The notes under the pieces were generated by a model. The model searched no databases and was not told the DNA's origin. It worked only from the letters and a program-made list of their open reading frames with translations. DNA of 64,000 bases from Chryseobacterium tructae (lineage in GTDB: Bacteria > Bacteroidota > Bacteroidia > Flavobacteriales > Weeksellaceae), in assembly GCF_030409875.1 (NCBI RefSeq), contig NZ_JAUFQR010000001.1, positions 3,782,001 through 3,846,000 on the forward strand, read 5' to 3'. The translations under genes and the position numbers were made by a program. Positions 57,253-64,000 of this stretch are shown piece after piece. Numbering within the stretch: the stretch's first letter is position 1; each line of letters begins with the position of its first letter.

Positions 57253-59667
57253 ATGACCAGAATATTTTCACTCATTTTACTCTGGATACTGATGCTTTTC
57301 ACCAGCTTTCTATCAGCGCAGACTATGCAGAGTTTTTCCTTATCAGGAAGCATTCAATCCGACAAAGCGGAACAAATGGAGATCAATCTTTTGGGCGCTG
57401 ATCATAAATTGATTAAGACAGAGATAGCAGATCCCAAGGGAAAATTCGGGTTCAGCGATCTTAAAGGCGGAACCTACCATCTAAAAATCAACAGAAACGG
57501 ATCTGAGGTATATCATTCTGATCCTATTTCATTGTCTGACAATAAGATTCTTCCTTCTATTGATCTTAACATAAAATCCATTGAAGGGGTAACGATTACC
57601 AAATCCAAACCCATGATCGAAAGACAGGATGGAAAAATGATCATGAATGTAGAAAACAGCATTGCCAGCACAGGAAATTCTGCCTTTGAAGTTTTAGAGA
57701 AAGCACCAGGAATCAGTATTGACAATAATGATAATATCAGCCTCCGTGGAAAGGGAAATCTCCTGATTCAGATTGATGGTAAAAATACACCCATGACCGG
57801 AAGTGATCTGGCCAATTATCTTAAAGGAATTCCTTCATCAACAATTGATAAAATAGAATTCATTACCAACCCATCATCAAAATATGATGCAGCAGGTTCT
57901 TCTATTATTAATATTAAACTTAAAAAGGAGCAGAGAAAAGGAACAAACGGAAGTATTTCCACTTCTTTGGGAACAGGGAAATATGTAAAAAACAATAATA
58001 GCTTCAGCATCAATCACAGAAATAAAAAAATCAATATTTTTGGAAACTACAGCTTTGCCTATAGAGAAGCTTATAACGGTTTGGTACTGGATCGTAATTT
58101 CTATGAGAACAACAATTTCAAGAAAGCTTATATTCAGGACAACTATCTAAAATTCAAGTTCAATAGTCATGTAGTCAAAGCAGGAATGGATTATTTTCTG
58201 AATGATAAAAATGTTCTGGGATTTTCTGTAGGGTTGGTTTCGAACAAGTTCAATATTAACGGGGATAATTCCAACCTCACATTAGGCAGTAATCGTCTTC
58301 CGGAAAGCACATTTACAACCGTAAATACTTCCAATGACCGCTGGACTAATCTTTCATTCAATCTTAACCATAAATATACTATTGATTCTCTGGGTTCAGA
58401 AATCTCTACAGATTTTGATTACATTCATTATGCAAATTCTTCGTTACAAAGCTTTGATACCAGAACCCATGAAATTGATACCGGAACCAATAGTCTGGAT
58501 ATTATAAAGGGAGATATGGATGGGAAGCTAAACATCTATTCCTTAAAATCAGATCTGACCAAGAATTTTAAAAACGAATGGAAACTGGAAGCAGGAATTA
58601 AATCCAGTTTTGTAAAAACAGATAATGATCTAAAATTTTTCAATGCCAATTCAGGTACATTGATCCCTGATCTTTCCAAAACCAATCATTTTATTTATGA
58701 AGAAAATATCAATGCGGTGTATGGAAATGTTTCTAAAAAATGGGAGAAATTTAAGGCTACAGCTGGTTTAAGAATGGAAAACACCAATGTAAAAGGAACA
58801 CAGCTTACGACCAATCAAATCAACAAAAGAGACTATACACAATTGTTTCCAAGTGCCGTTTTTTCTTATGATCTGACTGATAAAAGTAATCTTGAAATCA
58901 ATTTCAGCAGAAGAATTACAAGACCCAGCTACAATCAGCTGAATCCATTTAAGTTTTATCTTGACCCCACTACTCTAAGGGCTGGAAATCCAGACTTGAA
59001 TGCACAAACCACCATGAATTACGAACTGACATACAGCCTTAGCAATAAATATTTTGCTACATTAAGCTACAGCAAAACATCCAACAATATTACAGACATC
59101 CTTAAACCTGTAATCGAAAACGGACAAGTAGTAACCGTACAAACTATTGAAAACCTAGACTCCGTATCTTATTTTGGCCTATACCTCATTGCTCCTGTAA
59201 AAGTGACTCAATGGTGGGATATGAATAACAGTGCCAATTTCTACTACGGTTCCTACACAGGAAATGTCTCCGGAACACAGATCAACAATAAAGGAAATTT
59301 CACATTCAATATCAACAATATCAATTCATTCAAATTAGGAAACGGATTTACCGCAGAACTAACAGCCAACTATAAAGCAAGGGAAATATATGCCTATTTG
59401 AATGCAAGCCCCAATTGGTATCTAAATGTTGGTGCCCAGAAGAAGTTTAAAAACAACAGTACCCTGAAACTCTCTTTCACAGATATGTTCTTTACAAGTA
59501 ATCTAAAAGGACAGACCGTTTATAATGATTATTTAGAAAACTTTGCTGTAAAAAGAGACACACGGGTAGTAACGCTTTCTTATACTTACAATTTTGGTTC
59601 TTCAAAAAATGGACAACCGAGAAAAACGGGTGGTGCTGATGATCTTAAACAGAGAGTGGGAAGTTAA
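57253..59667 (+). CDS. TonB-dependent receptor-like outer-membrane protein (PF14905 type)
   Basis: 804 residues with a signal peptide (SLILLWILMLFTSFLSAQ). An N-terminal carboxypeptidase-regulatory-like beta domain (SIQSDKAEQMEINLLGAD, about 25-115) precedes a plug domain (IASTGNSAFEVLEKAPGISIDNNDNISLRGKG, key motif VLEKAPGISID). The outer-membrane beta-barrel family domain follows to the end (RRITRPSYNQLNPF). The final strand ends YTYNFG plus a 20-residue basic tail. Cargo unknown. Controlled together with the MarR gene. Confidence 0.88.
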   Translation: MTRIFSLILLWILMLFTSFLSAQTMQSFSLSGSIQSDKAEQMEINLLGADHKLIKTEIADPKGKFGFSDLKGGTYHLKINRNGSEVYHSDPISLSDNKILPSIDLNIKSIEGVTITKSKPMIERQDGKMIMNVENSIASTGNSAFEVLEKAPGISIDNNDNISLRGKGNLLIQIDGKNTPMTGSDLANYLKGIPSSTIDKIEFITNPSSKYDAAGSSIINIKLKKEQRKGTNGSISTSLGTGKYVKNNNSFSINHRNKKINIFGNYSFAYREAYNGLVLDRNFYENNNFKKAYIQDNYLKFKFNSHVVKAGMDYFLNDKNVLGFSVGLVSNKFNINGDNSNLTLGSNRLPESTFTTVNTSNDRWTNLSFNLNHKYTIDSLGSEISTDFDYIHYANSSLQSFDTRTHEIDTGTNSLDIIKGDMDGKLNIYSLKSDLTKNFKNEWKLEAGIKSSFVKTDNDLKFFNANSGTLIPDLSKTNHFIYEENINAVYGNVSKKWEKFKATAGLRMENTNVKGTQLTTNQINKRDYTQLFPSAVFSYDLTDKSNLEINFSRRITRPSYNQLNPFKFYLDPTTLRAGNPDLNAQTTMNYELTYSLSNKYFATLSYSKTSNNITDILKPVIENGQVVTVQTIENLDSVSYFGLYLIAPVKVTQWWDMNNSANFYYGSYTGNVSGTQINNKGNFTFNINNINSFKLGNGFTAELTANYKAREIYAYLNASPNWYLNVGAQKKFKNNSTLKLSFTDMFFTSNLKGQTVYNDYLENFAVKRDTRVVTLSYTYNFGSSKNGQPRKTGGADDLKQRVGS

Positions 59668-59819
59668 ATTCTGTTCAGTTGTTGGATACACGCTAAGGCG
59701 TAAGGAATTTTATAACTTTACTATGTTCTTAAGGCGAAGATTTTAGCTGTGATACAATTGAATGTTGTAGATCTCTTGCTGATTTTGCAGATGACGCAGA
59801 TGATGATAGGTGTGTACAA
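59668..59819. other. Intergenic stretch with repeat fragments
   Basis: No gene supported. GCTGATTTTGCAGATGACGC near 59778 resembles TCGCAAATTTTGCAGATAAC near 45873 and, inverted, a block near 37320. These look like members of a dispersed intergenic family. Confidence 0.45.
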
Positions 59820-59965
59820 AATCTATATTTTATTTTGCCACGAATGCACGAATAAATTATTTAGATACAGTTTATAAGTAAAAAATAATTTGTGCATTCG
59901 TGGCAAAATAAAACAGCATCCTTGCTGAGAATCTTTGATTCTCTTGCGCCTTAAAAACATCATTC
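59820..59965. repeat. Dispersed inverted-repeat element, copy 2
   Basis: TTTTGCCACGAATGCACGAA faces TTGTGCATTCGTGGCAAAA about 50 bases away, followed by GAGAATCTTTGATTCTCTTG. Inverted relative of 37131-37312. Confidence 0.65.
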
Positions 59966-60033
59966 TATTTAAAAACTTTGCGGCTTTGCATTTTCCAGCA
60001 AGTATAAAAAAACATAAACCATCTGAAAACAAG

Positions 60034-60058
60034 AAATCCCTCAAAATTGAGGGATTTC
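60034..60058. terminator. Terminator of pnp
   Basis: AAATCCCTC/GAGGGATTT hairpin just beyond the pnp stop on the minus strand. Confidence 0.8.
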
Positions 60059-60078
60059 TATATATTTAAGAATCATTC

Positions 60079-62376
60079 TTAAGCTTCTGTAGAAGGAGTT
60101 TGATCTTCAGCTGGTTTTTCAGCTTGTGGTCTATCTTGTCCTTCAGGTCTTCTTTGCCCTTCCGGTCTTCTTTGTCCATCTGGTCTACCTTGTCCTTCAG
60201 GTCTTCTTTGGCCTTCTGGTCTTCCTTGCCCTTCTGGTCTACCTTGTCCTTCTGGTCTTGGAGGTCTTGGTAAAAGAACTTTACGGGAAAGCTTCATTTT
60301 CTTACGGTCATCATAACCCATAAATTTCACTTCTACTTCATCACCTTCAGCATAAGGAACTTTATCTAAACGAGCCCATTCAATTTCAGAAATGTGAAGA
60401 AGTCCTTCTGTTCCTTTAGCAATCGCAACGAAAGCACCGAAATCCATTACTTTCACAACTTTTCCATTGTAAACCTCTCCTACAACCGGTACAAAAGTAA
60501 TTTCGTTAATTCTTGCAACAGCAGCATTGATTTTCTCTCTGTCTGTTCCTGCAATCTCGATACGTCCGATTTCACCAATTTCTTCAATAGCAATAACGGT
60601 GTCCGTATCTTTCTGCATCTGCTGAATGATTTTTCCTCCAGGCCCGATTACAGCACCAATGAAGTCTTTAGCGATCTCCATTACTACCATCTTCGGAGCG
60701 TGTGGTTTCACATCTGCTCTTGGCTCAGAAATAGTTTCAGTGATTTTATTTAAGATGTGTAATCTTCCGTCTCTAGCCTGCATCAAAGCTTTTTCCATGA
60801 TATCCATAGAAAGACCCTGAATTTTGATATCCATCTGACAAGCAGTGATACCATCTGCAGTACCTGTTACTTTGAAGTCCATATCTCCAAGGTGATCCTC
60901 ATCTCCTAAGATATCAGAAAGTACAGTGAATTTACCAGATTTTGCATCGGTGATCAATCCCATTGCAATACCTGAAACCGGTTTTGTAATCTTAACTCCG
61001 GCATCCATTAATGCTAATGTTCCTGCGCAAACTGTTGCCATTGAAGACGAACCGTTTGATTCAAGGATATCAGAAACAATTCTGATAGTATATGGATTTT
61101 CTTCAGGAATAACTGCCTGTAATGCTCTTTGAGCAAGGTTTCCATGTCCTACTTCTCTTCTTGAAGTACCTCTTAAAGGTCTTGCTTCACCTGTTGAGAA
61201 TGGAGGGAAGTTATAATGTAGGAAGAATTTTTCGTCATGTTGCGTGATTACGCTGTCTACCATGTTTGCATCTTTTACAGAACCTAAAGTTACTGCTGTT
61301 AAAGATTGAGTTTCACCTCTTGTAAACACTGCAGAACCGTGAGCTCCCGGAAGGTAGTCAATTTCTGACCAGATCGGACGGATCGTTTGAGGATCACGAC
61401 CATCAAGACGGATATTGTCTTCAAGGATCATCTGACGCATTGCTTCTTTTTCTACATCATGATAATATACTTTTACGAAAGGAGTTACTCTTTCCAATTC
61501 TTCTGCATCTTCAGCATATTGAGCAAGGAATTCTTCACGAACTGCTTTGAATTTGTCTCCTCTCTCTTCTTTACCAGATGGAGTTCTTGCTACTTCATAT
61601 ACTTTATCGTAAGTTTCTTTCCAAACTTTTTCACGAATTTCTTCGTCGTGATTTTCGTGAGAATATTCTCTCTTAGGGAAAGCCTTACCTACTTTTTCTG
61701 CTAGTCTCTCCTGAGCTTCAATTTGCTTTTTAATTTCAGCATGACCAAAATTAATAGCTTCTAACATTTCCTGCTCAGAAATTTCTTTCATTTCTCCTTC
61801 TACCATTACGATGGAGTCTTTAGTAGCTCCAACCATAATATCCAATTCAGAATTTTTCAATTCTTCATAACTTGGGTTGATAGAAAGTTGTCCGTCAAAT
61901 CTTACCACTCTTACTTCAGACATAGGTCCGTTGAAAGGAATATCGGTAATAGCAATAGCTGCCGAAGCTGCTAAACCAGCTAAATCATCAGGAATTGTTT
62001 TTCCGTCATAAGAAATTAGAGAAATCATCACCTGAACTTCAGCGTGGAAATCTTCAGGGAAAAGCGGACGTAGTACTCTGTCTACTAAACGCATTGTTAA
62101 AATTTCCTGATCTGAAGGTCTTGCTTCTCTACGGAAGAAGTTTCCAGGAATTCTTCCACCTGCATAGAATTTTTCTCTATAATCTACTGTTAATGGTAAA
62201 AAATCTACACCAGGATTTGCTTCTTTATTGGCTACAACAGTTGCTAAAAGCATTGTTCCACCCATTTTTACTACCACAGATCCATCAGCCTGCTTAGCCA
62301 ACTTTCCTGTTTCAATAGTGATTTCTCTGCCATCAGCAAGAGTAATCAGCTCTGTAAACGCTTGAGGTATACTCAT
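60079..62376 (-). CDS. pnp: Polyribonucleotide nucleotidyltransferase with repetitive tail
   Basis: 765 residues, longer than the usual 700-710. Two RNase PH domains (about 10-215 and 325-545) flank a helical linker; [16 protein letters not shown] and [14 protein letters not shown] are typical. A KH domain ([15 protein letters not shown] near 570) and an S1 domain ([20 protein letters not shown] near 630) follow. The last 60 residues are seven six-residue repeats of the [12 protein letters not shown] type, then an acidic end. Phosphorolytic 3'-5' exonuclease and polymerase of RNA decay. Preceded by a good -7 box. Confidence 0.95.
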   Translation of the reverse strand: MSIPQAFTELITLADGREITIETGKLAKQADGSVVVKMGGTMLLATVVANKEANPGVDFLPLTVDYREKFYAGGRIPGNFFRREARPSDQEILTMRLVDRVLRPLFPEDFHAEVQVMISLISYDGKTIPDDLAGLAASAAIAITDIPFNGPMSEVRVVRFDGQLSINPSYEELKNSELDIMVGATKDSIVMVEGEMKEISEQEMLEAINFGHAEIKKQIEAQERLAEKVGKAFPKREYSHENHDEEIREKVWKETYDKVYEVARTPSGKEERGDKFKAVREEFLAQYAEDAEELERVTPFVKVYYHDVEKEAMRQMILEDNIRLDGRDPQTIRPIWSEIDYLPGAHGSAVFTRGETQSLTAVTLGSVKDANMVDSVITQHDEKFFLHYNFPPFSTGEARPLRGTSRREVGHGNLAQRALQAVIPEENPYTIRIVSDILESNGSSSMATVCAGTLALMDAGVKITKPVSGIAMGLITDAKSGKFTVLSDILGDEDHLGDMDFKVTGTADGITACQMDIKIQGLSMDIMEKALMQARDGRLHILNKITETISEPRADVKPHAPKMVVMEIAKDFIGAVIGPGGKIIQQMQKDTDTVIAIEEIGEIGRIEIAGTDREKINAAVARINEITFVPVVGEVYNGKVVKVMDFGAFVAIAKGTEGLLHISEIEWARLDKVPYAEGDEVEVKFMGYDDRKKMKLSRKVLLPRPPRPEGQGRPEGQGRPEGQRRPEGQGRPDGQRRPEGQRRPEGQDRPQAEKPAEDQTPSTEA

Positions 62377-62442
62377 AAATTTGTCTTCTTAATACTCCGT
62401 ATTGAGTATGAATTAATATTTAAACTCTTTAAATTTCGTGTG

Positions 62443-62450
62443 CAAAGGTA
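62443..62450 (-). promoter_or_regulatory. -7 promoter box of pnp
   Basis: TACCTTTG on the minus strand, exact TAnnTTTG match, about 67 bases before the pnp start. Confidence 0.55.
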
Positions 62451-62811
62451 CTATATAATAATGATATATTAAATTTTTCAATTGCATAAATAGGTTCTCA
62501 AAATACAAAATTTTGGCTATCAGTTTTATGAAAGTCTCAAAAATTAACATTAATCAGTCAAACACCCTTATTATTTCTAAAAATAAAATACAATTTTTCA
62601 CAATATTGCATTGAAAGATCCTAGTGTTTTTGTATTATTGTCTCAAAAAATGAAAATAACATTTTAATCAGATAAAATGTATCCATTTCATTATAAAAAC
62701 TATTGAAAGAATTGCAAAATCATAGGGTGATTCCTATATTTGCCCTACTTCACCAAATACAATGCTGTAGACAAAAAGCCAAGGAAGATATTTTCCTGAC
62801 ACAATAAATAA
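62451..62811. other. AT-rich intergenic region between divergent pnp and MFS genes
   Basis: No gene, RNA or repeat could be supported. Promoters of both flanking genes should lie here. CCTATATTTGCCCTAC near 62730-62746 contains TATATTTG, a -7-like box for the transporter gene. Confidence 0.45.
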
Positions 62812-62817
62812 ATGTTT

Positions 62818-64000
62818 ATGAATAAAGAAGTACAAACGAAAAGCAGGAATTATACGGTTCCATTGATTACCATCACCCTGCTATTTTTTATGTGGGGATT
62901 TATCACCTGCATGAATGATATCCTGATCCCCTATCTGAAACAACTTTTTAAGCTTACCTTTTTTGAATCCATGCTGGTACAGTTTTGTTTCTTCGGAGCT
63001 TACTTTATCGGATCTTTAATCTATTTTCTGATTTCCATTTCTAAAGGAGATCCTATCAACAAAGTAGGATACAAAAAAGGAATTTTGTTCGGAATCGGTT
63101 TAGCCGCATTAGGTTGCATCCTCTTCTATCCGGCAGCAACATTCTCTTACTATCCTTTATTCCTGGGAGCTTTATTTATTTTAGGACTAGGCTTTACGGT
63201 ATTACAGATCACGGCCAATGCTTATGTTTCATTACTGGGTTCAGAAGAATCTGCTTCCAGCCGATTAAATATGACCCAGGCTTTCAATGCATTCGGAACA
63301 ACGATTGCACCGGTATTGGGTGGACATTTAATTTTTGAATTATTTTCTGAGCCGGACGGAACTTTCAGTGCGGTTGCCACCAGAATCCCATATTTGATCT
63401 TTGCGGCGATTCTTCTCCTGGTAGGATTATTAATTTCAAGAGTAAAACTACCTTCATTTCAAACAGAAACCGAAGAAACCGTACAGGGTTGGGGAGCATT
63501 AAAGTACAGCCATCTAAAATTCGGAGTTTTTGCCATGTTTTGCTATGTAGGTGGTGAGGTTGCAGTAGGAAGTTTCATCATCAGCTTTCTTGAAGAAACC
63601 ATGAAATTCAATGAAGCAATCAGTAAAAATTATCTTTCTTTATACTGGGGAGGTGCCATGATCGGGCGTTTCTTAGGAGCAATTTCATTAAACCAGTCTA
63701 TTAGCCAGTCTAAAAAGGCAATTTTTATGCTAGGGGCTGCTGCGCTGGTTTTCCTTGTAATTTTCAGCATTGTAAACCTTACTTTTGACCAAATCAGCTT
63801 TTTCTTGGTATTTATCTTGCTGAATTTCGTAGCATTTTTTGTGGGTAAAGCCGCTCCGGCAAGAACATTATCCATTTTTGCAGCCATTAACGTTATTTTA
63901 TTGATTTCAACAATGGTTAACCATGGAGAAATAGCAATGTACAGTGTGTTAGGAATCGGGATTTTCAATTCAATCATGTTCTCTAACATTTATACTTTGG
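62818..64000 (+). CDS. Sugar MFS transporter, glucose/galactose or fucose type (partial)
   Basis: At least 394 residues, running off the window. Start at 62818, or the in-frame ATG at 62812. About eleven transmembrane segments are visible. Family signatures of the FucP/GluP group: LFFMWGFITCMNDILIPYLK in the first helix, then FFGAYFIGSLIYF, LGLGFTVLQITANAYVSLLG and RLNMTQAFNAFGTTIAPVLGG. Proton-coupled sugar uptake across the inner membrane is likely; the precise sugar cannot be told. Confidence 0.9.
   Translation, partial: MNKEVQTKSRNYTVPLITITLLFFMWGFITCMNDILIPYLKQLFKLTFFESMLVQFCFFGAYFIGSLIYFLISISKGDPINKVGYKKGILFGIGLAALGCILFYPAATFSYYPLFLGALFILGLGFTVLQITANAYVSLLGSEESASSRLNMTQAFNAFGTTIAPVLGGHLIFELFSEPDGTFSAVATRIPYLIFAAILLLVGLLISRVKLPSFQTETEETVQGWGALKYSHLKFGVFAMFCYVGGEVAVGSFIISFLEETMKFNEAISKNYLSLYWGGAMIGRFLGAISLNQSISQSKKAIFMLGAAALVFLVIFSIVNLTFDQISFFLVFILLNFVAFFVGKAAPARTLSIFAAINVILLISTMVNHGEIAMYSVLGIGIFNSIMFSNIYTL

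Overview
The window reads as a chromosomal segment of a Chryseobacterium-like bacterium (Bacteroidota, Flavobacteriia). Supporting signs are AT-rich DNA, flavobacterial -7 boxes of the TAnnTTTG type, weak Shine-Dalgarno signals, many lipoproteins, a TonB-dependent receptor, a DUF1800/DUF1501 pair, and dispersed intergenic palindromes. Identities are by eye; no database search was run.

Layout. 0-3.1 kb: a zinc-ribbon protein, a 202-bp intergenic tandem triplication, and an IS110-family element inserted into one repeat copy. The element's non-coding left end looks like a bridge RNA whose loops match both the insertion site and the element's ends. 3.2-22.2 kb: an accessory island. A LysM protein, a LysM/DUF4280 PAAR-like protein and a GH19-type peptidoglycan-hydrolase effector are followed by about 15 small lipoprotein genes. 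These form at least three paralogous families, partly duplicated, decayed and leader-shuffled, and look like an array of immunity proteins. 22.2-37 kb: mostly housekeeping genes: tyrA with a possible Tyr/Phe attenuator, a DUF2089/membrane protein/serine hydrolase operon, serine dehydratase, a Crp-like regulator, azoreductase, ammonium transporter, two YceI proteins, glucokinase, outer-membrane and HExxH proteins.

37.5-51 kb: a DUF1800/DUF1501 pair, then an RNA-repair neighbourhood. A WYL regulator and a HopJ-family gene diverge from rtcB. Downstream of rtcB lie a tRNA-like sequence with a greatly expanded anticodon arm and a series of related hairpins, then an unrecognised protein with a TerD-like motif. 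After an oppositely oriented cobC-cobS-cobT cluster come two RlaP-type nucleotidyltransferase genes, the second broken. rtcB and the intact rlaP share the bipartite promoter motif ATTGCGCA, nine bases, TTACTTTGCA. I regard this RtcB/tRNA-like/hairpin/RlaP assembly as the best candidate for an undescribed system.

51-64 kb: TfoX-like protein, DUF2975 plus HTH regulator, an ABC ATPase with a permease-M1 peptidase fusion, a MarR regulator with a TonB-dependent receptor, PNPase with a repetitive tail, and the start of a sugar MFS transporter that runs off the window. Several genes carry single-base frameshifts, some at homopolymers, so assembly errors must be weighed against real decay.
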